From NCBI RefSeq assembly GCF_003664035.1, contig NZ_RCCK01000012.1:248001-312000 (forward strand): 64,000 nucleotides of DNA, written 5' to 3'. The first letter of the stretch is position 1. Each line of letters opens with the position of its first letter. Under the pieces are notes generated by a model. It was not told the origin of the DNA, made no database searches, and saw only the letters and a program-made list of their open reading frames with translations. The DNA comes from Pedobacter alluvionis (GTDB lineage Bacteria > Bacteroidota > Bacteroidia > Sphingobacteriales > Sphingobacteriaceae). Below are positions 25,390 through 34,435 of this stretch, in pieces. A program made the translations under genes and the position numbers.

Positions 25390-25653
25390 ACTTTTGTCAA
25401 GAGAAAAATGAACGTTTTTATAAACAAAGTTATCCACTTAAAAATACTGGTTATCAACATGTTGAATTTTCATAATCGTTGTTTTTACTATAAAATTACA
25501 GCATCTTATAAGGTTATTAACAATAATAACAATTGAACTTATAAACATTGCTTATCAATTTATCAATCAGAGAGTTACCATTTTTCAGCTTAAAAATAAA
25601 AAAAAAGGCAAAAAACTTAATTTTATTCACAACAAAAAACTTCGCTATTATGT
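25390..25653. other. AT-rich region with DnaA-box-like motifs
   Basis: Near matches to the DnaA box TTATCCACA occur on the plus strand at 25430 (TTATCCACT), 25451 (TTATCAACA) and 25623 (TTATTCACA), with weaker ones at 25514 and 25552. A 12-bp palindrome TCAACATGTTGA lies at 25454-25465. The DNA is extremely AT-rich. This resembles a replication origin, but such motifs also occur by chance in AT-rich DNA. Confidence 0.3.
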
Positions 25654-25661
25654 TATTTTTG
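25654..25661 (+). promoter_or_regulatory. -7 box directly before the FUSC gene
   Basis: TATTTTTG fits TAnnTTTG and ends four bases before the ATG at 25666, implying a leaderless or nearly leaderless transcript. No clear -33 element is visible. Confidence 0.35.
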
Positions 25662-25665
25662 TAAC

Positions 25666-27825
25666 ATGCAGATTAGGCAACCCATTAGAAATATACAAGA
25701 CTTTTTATTGAGTACGTATTTTGCCGACGGTCTCCGAATTACCATCGGTGTTCTGCTCCCCTCTTTAATTTTTGCCCAGTTTGGCATGTTAAAGTACGGC
25801 ATGACTTTATCTTTAGGAGCTTTGTGTGTAAGCGTAGTTGATAGTCCGGGGCCTATGGTGCACCGGAGAAATGCCATGCTGATTACCACTGCACTCATAT
25901 TTACCTTTTCCATCATCACAGGTCTTACAAATAAGAACCATTATTTTATTGGCTTTCTACTGGCAGTATCAAGTTTTGTGTTTTCGATGTTTTACATCTA
26001 TGGGGTTAGGGCTGCATCAGTTGGTACTGCAGTTTTACTGATTATGGTATTGAGCATTGATGATATCCGTCCATGGCAAGAAGTATTATTATACGCTTTT
26101 ATGGTTATGGCTGGTGGACTTTGGTATACTGGTTTAAGCTATTTTGTGTATAGGTTACGTCCTTTCCGTTTGGTACAGCAATCGTTAAGTGATTCTATTT
26201 TAGAAGTTGCAGAATTTTTAAGGGAGAAGGCCAAATTTTACCATCAGAACAATAATTACGATAAAACCTATTCGGATTTATTACAACTCCAGGTCTCAGT
26301 TCATGAGAAACAGGATGCGGTAAGAGAATTACTATTTAGAACCCGCGAAATTGTAAGAGATTCTACTCCCGAGGGCAGATTTTTATTATTGGTATTTGTA
26401 GATATGGTCGATCTGTTCGAGCAGGTAATGTCTACCTATTATAATTACCAGCAGTTGCATGATCAGTTTGATAAAGCAGGTATATTATCAGACTATGAGA
26501 TGGCCATTAAACGGATCTCTTACGCTCTTGACGATATATCATTTGCATTAAAAAGTGGTGGAACACCTGTTGTTTCAAAACGTTTACTGATTGAGATTGA
26601 AAGGTTAAAGATTAAGATTAATAATCTGGAAAAGAACAATCAAAATCAGGAGTACAATACTTTGGGTATTATTGCCTTAAAAAACATTGAGGTGAACATT
26701 GAGAATATTCTATCGAGAGTTAAAACTATTTTTAGCTATTTTAAAATCAGAAACAGCAAAGATATTCGGCAAGCTGATGTAGATACAGAGAAATTTATCA
26801 CCAGACAAAAATTCGATTTTAAACTGTTTACAGAGAATCTAACCTATACTTCTTCTACTTTCAGGCATTCGTTACGGGTTACTGTGGTGATGCTTTTGGG
26901 TTTTATAGTAGCTCAAATTCTCGATTTCTCTCATAGCTACTGGATTCTGCTCACCATCCTGGTAATTTCGAAACCGGGTTTTAGTTTAACAAAAGAACGT
27001 AACTATCAACGTTTAATCGGCACCACAATTGGGGCGTTTATTGGTATGGCCGTAATAACTTACATTCACGATCGGAATACTTTATTCGTGATCCTTTTAA
27101 TCTGTATGATTGGCTGTTATAGTTTCCAAAGGAAAAATTATGTAGTGAGTGTTCTATTTATGACACCCTATATCTTAATCCTGTTTGATTTTCTGGGTAT
27201 GGGATCTATAGCGCTGGCTAGTGAGCGGATTTATGATACTTTTATAGGCTCTGGAATTGCGTTATTGGCCAGTTATTCTTTATTCCCAACCTGGGAGTAT
27301 GAAAAGCTCAAAGAGGCTATGATCAACATCCTAAAAGCAAATAAGGCTTATTATGAACAAGTGATTAAGTTGTATTTTGAGAAAAATTATAACAGAACGG
27401 AATATAAACTGGCTCGAAAAGAAGTGTATGTAAGCACGGCAAATTTGGCTTCCCTGTTTCAAAGAATGTTTTCTGAACCCAAAAGCAAACAGCTGTTTAT
27501 AAAAGAGGTGCATCAGTTTACAGCTTTAAGTCACTTATTGTCTTCTTATGTTGCCACACTTTCGCTCTACAATAAGGAGCACCAATTTATCTTCGAGAGT
27601 TTCGATAACCTAAAACCTATTGCCAATAACACCAATTATCTATTGGATACTTCTATTGATAATCTGGAAAAAGGTACCGATACCATTGATAATGTGCCAT
27701 TAATCAGGTTAAACGATAATGGTTTAGGGGTAAAAAAAGGAGAAGATTTAATTCCGGAGCAATTCGATCTGATCCAGAAAGTTGCTTACGACATCTATAA
27801 ACTATCGGTAAAAATAAAACTTTAG
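25666..27825 (+). CDS. FUSC family membrane protein (YccS/aromatic acid exporter-like)
   Basis: The 719-residue protein has two membrane blocks of about five to six helices (residues about 22-165 and 403-535), each followed by a cytoplasmic helical region, which is the layout of the FUSC/YccS/AaeB exporters. The second block holds the family motif ILLTILVISKPGFSLTKERNYQRLIGTTIGAFIGM. Some relatives export aromatic acids; the substrate here is unknown. The promoter box sits immediately before the start. No membrane-fusion partner gene is adjacent. Confidence 0.85.
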   Translation: MQIRQPIRNIQDFLLSTYFADGLRITIGVLLPSLIFAQFGMLKYGMTLSLGALCVSVVDSPGPMVHRRNAMLITTALIFTFSIITGLTNKNHYFIGFLLAVSSFVFSMFYIYGVRAASVGTAVLLIMVLSIDDIRPWQEVLLYAFMVMAGGLWYTGLSYFVYRLRPFRLVQQSLSDSILEVAEFLREKAKFYHQNNNYDKTYSDLLQLQVSVHEKQDAVRELLFRTREIVRDSTPEGRFLLLVFVDMVDLFEQVMSTYYNYQQLHDQFDKAGILSDYEMAIKRISYALDDISFALKSGGTPVVSKRLLIEIERLKIKINNLEKNNQNQEYNTLGIIALKNIEVNIENILSRVKTIFSYFKIRNSKDIRQADVDTEKFITRQKFDFKLFTENLTYTSSTFRHSLRVTVVMLLGFIVAQILDFSHSYWILLTILVISKPGFSLTKERNYQRLIGTTIGAFIGMAVITYIHDRNTLFVILLICMIGCYSFQRKNYVVSVLFMTPYILILFDFLGMGSIALASERIYDTFIGSGIALLASYSLFPTWEYEKLKEAMINILKANKAYYEQVIKLYFEKNYNRTEYKLARKEVYVSTANLASLFQRMFSEPKSKQLFIKEVHQFTALSHLLSSYVATLSLYNKEHQFIFESFDNLKPIANNTNYLLDTSIDNLEKGTDTIDNVPLIRLNDNGLGVKKGEDLIPEQFDLIQKVAYDIYKLSVKIKL

Positions 27826-28011
27826 TCAACAAAAAGCCGTCTTGCTTAGTGGTCACCTAAGCGCTTGCTGAAATGGAAAATTGCAAAGCAAATTATTCCA
27901 GATCTTTACAACATTTCTGATAGCTGCACCAACAATCCGCTTCATTAAGTTTTGTCTATCCGTGGCATTATGATTGTGCAGTCTTTATGGCTGTTAAAAA
28001 CAAAGACAAGT

Positions 28012-28045
28012 ATAATTTGTTAAACTTAATCAATTAACAAATTAT
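28012..28045 (+). promoter_or_regulatory. 12-bp inverted repeat overlapping the ohr start codon
   Basis: ATAATTTGTTAA at 28012-28023 is the exact reverse complement of TTAACAAATTAT at 28034-28045, spaced by ten bases. The right arm includes the first two bases of the ATG at 28044. It could be an operator for a MarR/OhrR-type repressor or an mRNA hairpin masking the start. Confidence 0.55.
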
Positions 28046-28457
28046 GATGGAAAAGCTATATACAGCTGAAGTTACAGCTACTGGAGGAAGAGACGGACAC
28101 ATTAAATCGAGTGATGGTATTTTAGATTTCGATTTAAGAAAACCAAAAGAACTTGGAGGACAAGGAGGTGCTACAAACCCCGAAGAGCTTTTTGCTGCTG
28201 CCTGGGGACCATGTTATCTGGGAGCCTTAGGCTCAGTTGCAGAACGTGAAGGTGTTGATATTAGCGAAGCAAATGTGAAAGTATTGGTTTCGTTTAATAA
28301 AGACGGAAACTCTTTTGTACTTTCTGCTGATCTGGATGTTCATATTCCGGGGATTTCTCATGAGGAAGCACAAGCTTTAGCTGATAAGGCACATCGTGCC
28401 TGCCCATATTCGAAAGCAACAAAAGGAAATATTGAAGTAAGGGTAACTGCGGTATAG
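28044..28457 (+). CDS. Organic hydroperoxide resistance protein (Ohr/OsmC family)
   Basis: This 137-residue protein is of the Ohr type, a thiol peroxidase that reduces organic hydroperoxides with lipoyl-linked electrons. The two reactive cysteines are Cys57 (AAWGPCYLGAL) and Cys120 (HRACPYSKAT), and GGQGGATNPEELFAAA precedes the first. Two ATG codons stand in tandem (28044 and 28047) and either may be used. The inverted repeat over the start suggests regulation, plausibly by peroxide stress. No OhrR gene is visible next to it. Confidence 0.9.
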   Translation: MMEKLYTAEVTATGGRDGHIKSSDGILDFDLRKPKELGGQGGATNPEELFAAAWGPCYLGALGSVAEREGVDISEANVKVLVSFNKDGNSFVLSADLDVHIPGISHEEAQALADKAHRACPYSKATKGNIEVRVTAV

Positions 28458-28483
28458 TAAAGCGCATCTTACTTAGGTGTGAG

Positions 28484-28547
28484 GTCAGGTGCTACCATCT
28501 GACTTTAACATAGGAGTTAACTTAATGTCAGATAGTAATATCTGACA
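28484..28547. repeat. Two TCAGAT-type palindromes
   Basis: An imperfect palindrome GTCAGGTGCTACCATCTGAC (28484-28503) is followed by TGTCAGATA-GTAA-TATCTGACA (28526-28547). A 22-bp relative lies at 42629-42650, and both share the flank CTGAC(A/T)CCACT. They form a third small dispersed repeat family in the window. Confidence 0.6.
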
Positions 28548-28572
28548 CCACTATTTATAAAAAAATAGTAAC

Positions 28573-28607
28573 AAAAAAGTCCCGGTTTTAGTCGGGACTT
28601 TTTTTGG
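28573..28607. terminator. Bidirectional terminator between ohr and bioB
   Basis: AAAAAGTCCCG and CGGGACTTTTT form a perfect stem around GTTTTAGT, with A and T runs on both sides. It can end the convergent ohr and bioB transcripts. Confidence 0.88.
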
Positions 28608-28621
28608 ATTATACTTTCTAG

Positions 28622-29623
28622 TTAAATAGCTTCTTGTTCAATCCTTGTATTTGCGGGTCTGCCATTTTTAAAGGCATCACGGGTTTTTAGACCTAATAGT
28701 TCAAACATGGCCATGTCATCTACAAAAGCAGGATTTGGCGTAGTTAATAATTTATCGCCTGCAAAAATAGAACTTGCACCGGCCATAAAGCAGAAAGCCT
28801 GTTCCAGCGTACTCATTTCATTTCTTCCAGCTGATAAGCGCACTACCGAATTTGGCATTACGATCCGTGCAGTAGCAATCATCCTCACCATATCCCAGAT
28901 TGGAACGCGTGGCTGATTTTCTAAAGGAGTACCTTTTACGGGCACCAAAGCATTAACGGGAACCGATTCAGGATGTTTTTCCATGTTTGATAAGGTCTGC
29001 AACATCGAAACGCGATCTTCTACTGTTTCACCTAAACCGATAATGCCACCACTACATACCGTTAATTTAGCTTTACGCACATTTTTAATGGTATTTAAAC
29101 GGTCATCGTAAGTTCTTGTAGAGATAATGCGTTTGTAATCATCTTCAGAAGTATCGATATTATGGTTATATGCATATAAACCAGCGTCGGCTAAACGTTG
29201 TGCCTGATTTTCGGTTAGCATACCTAATGTACAACAAACCTCCATATCCATATCATTCACAGCCTTAACCATTTCGATCACACGATCAAAATCGCGGTTA
29301 TCGCGTACTTCACGCCATGCAGCGCCCATGCATAAACGTGACGCCCCACCCTCTTTTGCTTTAACGGCAGCGCTAACTACCTGGCCAACCTGCATTAAAG
29401 GTTGTACTTCTAAATCGGTATGATAGCGGGCTGCCTGGGGGCAATAACTGCAGTCTTCTGCACAGCCACCCGTTTTGATCGAAATTAATGAACTTACCTG
29501 AACTTCATTGTAATCTTTATTCTCTCTGTGGATACTTGCAGCTTCGTAAACCAGATCTAAAAATGGCCTGTTATAAATGTCGTATATTTCTTCTTTTGTC
29601 CAATCGTGTCTTGTTGTTTGCAT
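28622..29623 (-). CDS. bioB: Biotin synthase
   Basis: The 333-residue radical SAM enzyme inserts sulfur into dethiobiotin, the last step of biotin synthesis. The radical SAM cluster motif lies in [20 protein letters not shown] (Cys54, Cys58, Cys61). [41 protein letters not shown] and RLSAGRNEM (arginine ligand of the second cluster) follow in order. The length is normal. Other bio genes are not in the window. It ends at a bidirectional terminator shared with ohr. Confidence 0.96.
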   Translation of the reverse strand: MQTTRHDWTKEEIYDIYNRPFLDLVYEAASIHRENKDYNEVQVSSLISIKTGGCAEDCSYCPQAARYHTDLEVQPLMQVGQVVSAAVKAKEGGASRLCMGAAWREVRDNRDFDRVIEMVKAVNDMDMEVCCTLGMLTENQAQRLADAGLYAYNHNIDTSEDDYKRIISTRTYDDRLNTIKNVRKAKLTVCSGGIIGLGETVEDRVSMLQTLSNMEKHPESVPVNALVPVKGTPLENQPRVPIWDMVRMIATARIVMPNSVVRLSAGRNEMSTLEQAFCFMAGASSIFAGDKLLTTPNPAFVDDMAMFELLGLKTRDAFKNGRPANTRIEQEAI

Positions 29624-29732
29624 GTGGATCAGATTTTACAGATTTAATTTTATTCGTCTTAGTTAATTAACAGGCAGCCAATTCAGTCTTTCGGATAAAG
29701 ATACCGAACTCCTAAAATCAAGCAAATCCTGA

Positions 29733-31082
29733 TTATAGTAAAAGTTTGCTGGCCAATCCTAAAATTAATAGGAAGCCAAAAACATCGGTAAAAGTAGTAA
29801 TAATTATAGATGATGCAATGGCAGGATCAATACCTACGCGTTTTAAAATAAGTGGAATACCTGCACCAGTGATACCTGCAATAACCAGATTACCCGTCAT
29901 AGCCAGGAAGATAACCAAACCGAGCATTGGGTTCCCATCAAAAAAGAATGCAAAAATAAATACAATTAATCCGTTTGATGCCCCATTGATCAAGCCTACG
30001 GTAAACTCCTTTAAAACGGTTCTATAAGCTTGCTTATCTGTTAAATCGTACAACGAAATACGCCGTACGGTTACTGCAAGTGCCTGGGTAGCAGCATTTC
30101 CGCCCATCCCGGCAATAATGGTCATATAAGCTGCTAAGGAAGGAATCAGTTTAATGGTTGGATCGAAATATCGAACTACTGATGATGCCAGGAAGGCCGT
30201 GCCCAGGTTGATGATCAACCATGGTAAACGCGATTTTACCGCTTCTACCCAGTTACCACTCAATTCCTCATCTTCCGATACCCCTGAAATTTTTAAGATA
30301 TCTTCTGTACTTTCCGCTTCCATTACATCAATCACGTCATCAAAAGTTACCCTTCCCAATAATTTCTGATGATCATCTATTACCGGGATACTGGTTAAAT
30401 TATATTGAGAAATGAGGTTGGCTACTTCTTCCTGGTCGGTATCGGGATGCACGTAAACGGCATCTATTTTAACCAATTCAGTTATTTTGGCGTTATGTTT
30501 TGCCTTGATAATATCTTTTAACGAGACAATGCCTTTAAAAATCTCCTCGTCATCTACCACATAAATGGTATAAAACTCCTCCATTTCCTCACTTTGGCGA
30601 ATGATCTCGTCAATTGCATCTTTTTTGGTGAGGTTGATGTTTACACAGATCAGTTCTGTGTTCATCAAACCACCAGCGGTTTTTTCGTCGTAAGTTAAAA
30701 GGTTTCTGATTTCTGAAGCATGATCTTCGGTAAGATCTTCCAGAATTTCTTTCTGCTCGTGATCTTCCAGTTGCGAAATAATATCTGTCGCATCATCATA
30801 ATCCAGCTCCTCAACAATTTCGGTACGTTTATCGGGATGAAGCTCAAAAAGTAAATCTTCCGGATGAGATTCTTCATCCATTTCCGAAATAATCTCGGAA
30901 GCGATCTCGGTTGGAAGAAGGTTAATAATATGCCGTTGTTCAGATTTATCCAAACGTTCGAACAAAATCGCAATTTCTGAGGCATGATATTCCTCTAAAA
31001 CTATTTTTAATGTCTCATCACCAGCTAAAATTGCATTTTTAACTTTGAGTACGTCGCTTTTATCTATTTCGAATGACTGCAT
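29733..31082 (-). CDS. mgtE: Magnesium transporter MgtE
   Basis: The 449-residue protein has the three MgtE parts in order: an N-terminal superhelical domain of repeated E-x-x-x-I-L-x-L segments (about 20-125), two CBS domains (about 130-250; TAGGLMNTELICVN marks their start) and a five-helix membrane domain with RLPWLIINLG and GMGGNAATQALAVTVRR. It is a dimeric Mg2+ channel gated by cytoplasmic Mg2+ binding to the acidic N and CBS domains. CorA lies about 0.7 kb upstream. Confidence 0.95.
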   Translation of the reverse strand: MQSFEIDKSDVLKVKNAILAGDETLKIVLEEYHASEIAILFERLDKSEQRHIINLLPTEIASEIISEMDEESHPEDLLFELHPDKRTEIVEELDYDDATDIISQLEDHEQKEILEDLTEDHASEIRNLLTYDEKTAGGLMNTELICVNINLTKKDAIDEIIRQSEEMEEFYTIYVVDDEEIFKGIVSLKDIIKAKHNAKITELVKIDAVYVHPDTDQEEVANLISQYNLTSIPVIDDHQKLLGRVTFDDVIDVMEAESTEDILKISGVSEDEELSGNWVEAVKSRLPWLIINLGTAFLASSVVRYFDPTIKLIPSLAAYMTIIAGMGGNAATQALAVTVRRISLYDLTDKQAYRTVLKEFTVGLINGASNGLIVFIFAFFFDGNPMLGLVIFLAMTGNLVIAGITGAGIPLILKRVGIDPAIASSIIITTFTDVFGFLLILGLASKLLL

Positions 31083-31173
31083 CTATAACCTAACCAAAAA
31101 GCCCTAAAGCTACATATATTAAAAATTGTTTTTTACAATAAGTGACTTTTAATGTTAGTCATTTACAGTACAA

Positions 31174-31476
31174 TTAAAGTTCTGTCATTTTAGCTCCTAA
31201 ATCCATCTTAGCGTGTAAAATCCTAGCTATTTCGATTTCTCCATTATCAATTATCAGATAGAAAATGATATGTTCACCAGCTTTGAATCCTAATACATTT
31301 TGGCTTGTCTCCTTATAGTTTCTACCTATTTCAGGTTTCTTTGCAATCTGAATACAAAATCCAATCAGTAGCTTATAATATTTGTCTGCTTGATTTTCAG
31401 ACCAGACATCATAAGTGTAATCCCAAATTTCGCTTAAATCTTCAAGCGCTTTGTTACTAAGAGAGAACTTAGCCAT
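31174..31476 (-). CDS. parE: ParE/RelE-family toxin
   Basis: This 100-residue protein has the ParE toxin pattern: an N-terminal SNKALEDLSEIWDYTYDVWSENQADKYY helix pair, PEIGRNYKETSQNV and a C-terminal HIIFYLIIDNGEIEIARILHAKMD with the arginine typical of the family. ParE toxins generally poison DNA gyrase. Its start overlaps the antitoxin stop by eight bases, the usual coupling of antitoxin-first modules. Confidence 0.9.
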   Translation of the reverse strand: MAKFSLSNKALEDLSEIWDYTYDVWSENQADKYYKLLIGFCIQIAKKPEIGRNYKETSQNVLGFKAGEHIIFYLIIDNGEIEIARILHAKMDLGAKMTEL

Positions 31477-31720
31477 TTTTCCTCTTTTTGGCTTTCAACA
31501 TTTCAAGATGTTTTTTAGGATCAAAATCCTTAACCATTCCACTATCAATTCCCACCTGAAGTGCTTCTCTTAAAATTTTGATTTTGTTTTCTTGATCTTC
31601 CAATAATCTTAACCCTGCCCGAATAACCTCACTTGCATTTTTAAATCTTCCTTCGGAAATCCTTTCATCAACAAAATTTTCAAAATGATCTCCTAAAGCC
31701 ATAGATGTATTTCGTCCCAT
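31469..31720 (-). CDS. parD: ParD-like antitoxin (CopG/CC2985 type)
   Basis: The 83-residue protein begins MGRNTSMALGDHFENFVDERISEGRFKNASEVIRAGLRLLEDQE, in which the ribbon-helix-helix N-terminus and the F-x-N-A-S-E-V-I-R-x-G-L-R helix are hallmarks of ParD. The C-terminal part is basic and would wrap the toxin. An AT-rich palindrome directly upstream is a likely autoregulatory site. It forms a two-gene toxin-antitoxin unit with the ParE gene. Confidence 0.9.
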   Translation of the reverse strand: MGRNTSMALGDHFENFVDERISEGRFKNASEVIRAGLRLLEDQENKIKILREALQVGIDSGMVKDFDPKKHLEMLKAKKRKNG

Positions 31721-31725
31721 TGTTT

Positions 31726-31741
31726 TAATATTAAAATATTA
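31726..31741 (-). promoter_or_regulatory. Likely ParD operator palindrome
   Basis: TAATATT and AATATTA form 7-bp arms around two bases, six bases before the antitoxin start. ParD-type ribbon-helix-helix proteins bind short palindromes in this position. A TAACTTTA box just upstream may be the -7 promoter element. Confidence 0.4.
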
Positions 31742-31781
31742 TTAAAGTTACCAAAAACTGGTACATTTTAAAAATAAAGTT

Positions 31782-32903
31782 TTATTTAAACCAACCTTTA
31801 CGCCAAAAGTAAATTACCTGTATAACAGCTATCACTCCCATCACAATCCAGGTGTATAAATAACCATGTTCAGCATATAATTCCGGCATGTTATCTTTCA
31901 GTATTTTTCCGGTTGCGGGGTCTTCCCTGCTGAAGTTCATACCGTAAATCCCTGCAATAAAGGTTAATGGGATAAATATGGATGAAATAATGGTTAATAC
32001 CTTCATAATTTCGTTCATCCGATTACTGATGATCGATAAGTTCATATCAATATTGGCAGATGCAATCTCTTTTAAAGATTCTATAAAGTCTATAATCTGG
32101 ATGCAATGGTCGTAAGCATCTTTCATATAGGTTTTGGTCAGGTCAGATATTAAAGGGCTGTCTGTGCGAATAATATCATTCAATTTATCCCTTTCCGGCC
32201 AGGTTACTTTTCTAATGGTGATCAAAGATCTTTTTATGGCCTGTGTATCGTACATGATTCTTTTATCAGGATGATCATATAAGCGGTCTTCAATCGCATC
32301 TAATTCTTCGCCCCAAAAATTCAAAAGCGCAAAATAGTTATCTACAATCACATCCATGATGGCATACATTAAATAACTGCTGCCACCAATGCGGATGTTG
32401 CCCTTCCCTATTTCCAAACGTTTCCTTACCGGTTCAAAACAATCTGCATAAGTTTCCTGGAAGGTAATCAATGTCCGTTCCGATAAAATAAAGGAAATCT
32501 GATCATTGCAGAGTACATTATCCTCGCCTAAATATAAATGCCTGCTTACTGAAAAAATATACTTATCATTATCATATTCATCCAGTTTAGGCCGCTGATA
32601 AGAGCTCGTAATATCTTCAAGCACGAGCCTGCTAATGTCTAGTTTATCGTAGAGGGTTTCAAATATATTGGGATCAGCCAAACCTTTGATATCAAACCAG
32701 TAATAAAAATCTTTGTTCTCGATTAGTTTATCGATGTTATTGATGTTTTCCAGTTCGGTTTTCTTATAACTCTTATCATTATAAGTGTGCAATACAATGT
32801 GTGGCTTTAATGCATCTTCATCGATGGCGTACAAACCCGGACTGGTGCCAGGCGCTGGAACTTTATAGTGTTTATGACGGTTACGTGGCTTGCTTTTTCC
32901 CAT
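31782..32903 (-). CDS. corA: CorA-type magnesium/cobalt transporter
   Basis: The 373-residue protein has a large cytoplasmic N-terminal domain and two C-terminal membrane helices near residues 313-333 and 346-366. The diagnostic GMN motif occurs in IAGIYGMNFSRE at the end of the first helix. CorA forms a pentameric Mg2+ (Co2+, Ni2+) channel. It starts three bases after the WbqC gene stop, so the two are co-transcribed. MgtE follows beyond the toxin-antitoxin pair. Confidence 0.95.
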   Translation of the reverse strand: MGKSKPRNRHKHYKVPAPGTSPGLYAIDEDALKPHIVLHTYNDKSYKKTELENINNIDKLIENKDFYYWFDIKGLADPNIFETLYDKLDISRLVLEDITSSYQRPKLDEYDNDKYIFSVSRHLYLGEDNVLCNDQISFILSERTLITFQETYADCFEPVRKRLEIGKGNIRIGGSSYLMYAIMDVIVDNYFALLNFWGEELDAIEDRLYDHPDKRIMYDTQAIKRSLITIRKVTWPERDKLNDIIRTDSPLISDLTKTYMKDAYDHCIQIIDFIESLKEIASANIDMNLSIISNRMNEIMKVLTIISSIFIPLTFIAGIYGMNFSREDPATGKILKDNMPELYAEHGYLYTWIVMGVIAVIQVIYFWRKGWFK

Positions 32904-32906
32904 ATG

Positions 32907-33518
32907 TTACAAATATAGCCGGGCTTGGGGGCCCTGGTTAAATAACAGATCAACAATACTTAAGTTGGGTAAAAATTGATGTTTATCTTCAAAAACCTGA
33001 TAATAGGACTTATTGTTTACAATATCTTCCTGTTTTTTAGGATTCATGGCCGAACGGAAATCCAATTCTGGTTTGATGTCATCAAAATATTCTCCTGTTA
33101 CCTCAAAGCTCTTATTCAGCTTTAGTTTTTTGTTTAACCACTCTAAAAGTTCGAAGTTATAATCGAACAAAAATTCAAATTTGTTGGTATAAAAACGCGA
33201 GAGTTCATCTTCGTAAAACTCGAAATAAGCAGAACTCCGGTAACAGCTTTCTAAACTCAACCAATGCAAACGTTGCCAGTTAAAATCGTAACTGATCCGC
33301 ACATCCTTCATTTTCGTATGTGTTTTAGCACCTTTAACCACCGGAACGGTAATATCAAGTTTGCCATTGGGCGAATAAATACTGGCCCTGTTACGGTAAG
33401 TCTGCTTGGCTAAATGCTCATGTTTTTCAATTAAAAAATCCTCTCCCAGTTTTTGCAATAAACTAAAATAACCAACTGGCGGAAGATAAAATAATGGAAG
33501 TATAGCTGTATTCTGCAT
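32907..33518 (-). CDS. WbqC family protein
   Basis: The 203-residue protein matches the WbqC-like family: ILPLFYLPPVGYFSLLQK at the N-terminus, then QTYRNRASIYSPNGKLDITVPVVKGAKTHTKMKDVRISY and WQRLHWLSLESCYRSSAYFEFYEDEL. In other bacteria relatives occur in O-antigen or glycan clusters and the activity is not well established. Here it precedes corA. Divergent from it, 39 bases away, begins a lipid acyltransferase, so an envelope-related role is possible. Confidence 0.88.
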   Translation of the reverse strand: MQNTAILPLFYLPPVGYFSLLQKLGEDFLIEKHEHLAKQTYRNRASIYSPNGKLDITVPVVKGAKTHTKMKDVRISYDFNWQRLHWLSLESCYRSSAYFEFYEDELSRFYTNKFEFLFDYNFELLEWLNKKLKLNKSFEVTGEYFDDIKPELDFRSAMNPKKQEDIVNNKSYYQVFEDKHQFLPNLSIVDLLFNQGPQARLYL

Positions 33519-33527
33519 TTGAAAATT

Positions 33528-33535
33528 TATGTTTG
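33528..33535 (+). promoter_or_regulatory. Possible -7 box of the acyltransferase gene
   Basis: TATGTTTG fits TAnnTTTG and lies 22 bases before the ATG at 33558, inside the 39-base divergent gap. No convincing -33 element was found. Confidence 0.3.
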
Positions 33536-33557
33536 TAGCTGAAACGTTTTAAAAATA

Positions 33558-34430
33558 ATGATTAAAAGAGGGATTGCGCACGTTGGCGTATTTTTTTTGT
33601 ACCTGTTATCGCTGCTCCCCCTGCCTTTGCTGTTTTTTTTTGCAAGATTACTATATTATCTGCTTTATTACGTAATAGGCTATCGAAAAAAAGTTGTCAG
33701 ACAAAATTTAACCCAGTCTTTTCCCGAAAAATCTGCTGCTGAAATAAAAGCCATTGAGAAAAAATTCTTCCTGTACCTGGCCGAACTTATTTTTGAAATC
33801 ATCAAAATGACCAGTATTTCTAAAGCCGAAACTTTAAAAAGAGTAAAGTTTACCGGTTTGGAGCAACTGGAAAATCATTTTAAAAGAGGTGAAAGTGTAC
33901 TGGCCTGTACCGGACATTATGGCAACTGGGAATTAGGCACCTTAGCACTTGGATTGAGTATATCGGCCAAAACCATGGTGATTTTTAAACCCATCAAAAA
34001 TAAAATTTTCGAAACCTGGTTTGATCGTATGCGCACCAAGTATGGCAATGTTTTTATTGCTATGCGACAAACGCTACGTGGCATGGCCGCCTATAAAAAT
34101 GAACCTACACTTTTGTGTTTTGCAAGCGATCAATCTCCTACCAGAGAAGAAACCAAATATTTTGTAGATTTTTTAAATCAGCCTACTGCTGCACTTTTAG
34201 GTGTAGAAAAAATTGCAAAATCAACCAAAAGACCGATATATTACTTTAAGGTAAGTGTGGCTAAAAAAGGTTATTACCATGTAGAAGTGTTGCCCATGTG
34301 CCTCGAACCTGAAAAAATGGAAGAATTTGAGATTACTGACCTGCACTTTAAATTTTTAGAGAACATTATAAAAGAACAGCCTCAATACTGGCTCTGGAGC
34401 CATAAGCGCTGGAAATTTAAACCCGAATAA
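33558..34430 (+). CDS. LpxL/HtrB-type lipid A acyltransferase
   Basis: This 290-residue protein has one N-terminal membrane segment (about residues 10-40) and the catalytic H-x4-E motif in ACTGHYGNWELG, with His120 and Glu125. It belongs to the late lipid A acyltransferases, which add secondary acyl chains to lipid A at the inner membrane. In Bacteroidota some members instead make N-acyl amino lipids, so the exact acceptor is open. The glycosyltransferase follows after five bases. Confidence 0.88.
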   Translation: MIKRGIAHVGVFFLYLLSLLPLPLLFFFARLLYYLLYYVIGYRKKVVRQNLTQSFPEKSAAEIKAIEKKFFLYLAELIFEIIKMTSISKAETLKRVKFTGLEQLENHFKRGESVLACTGHYGNWELGTLALGLSISAKTMVIFKPIKNKIFETWFDRMRTKYGNVFIAMRQTLRGMAAYKNEPTLLCFASDQSPTREETKYFVDFLNQPTAALLGVEKIAKSTKRPIYYFKVSVAKKGYYHVEVLPMCLEPEKMEEFEITDLHFKFLENIIKEQPQYWLWSHKRWKFKPE

Positions 34431-34435
34431 AAAGA

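Noticed and set aside
30695-30985. 96-codon minus-strand frame within mgtE
   Set aside because: Out-of-frame shadow of MgtE on the same strand; composition rich in rare codons.
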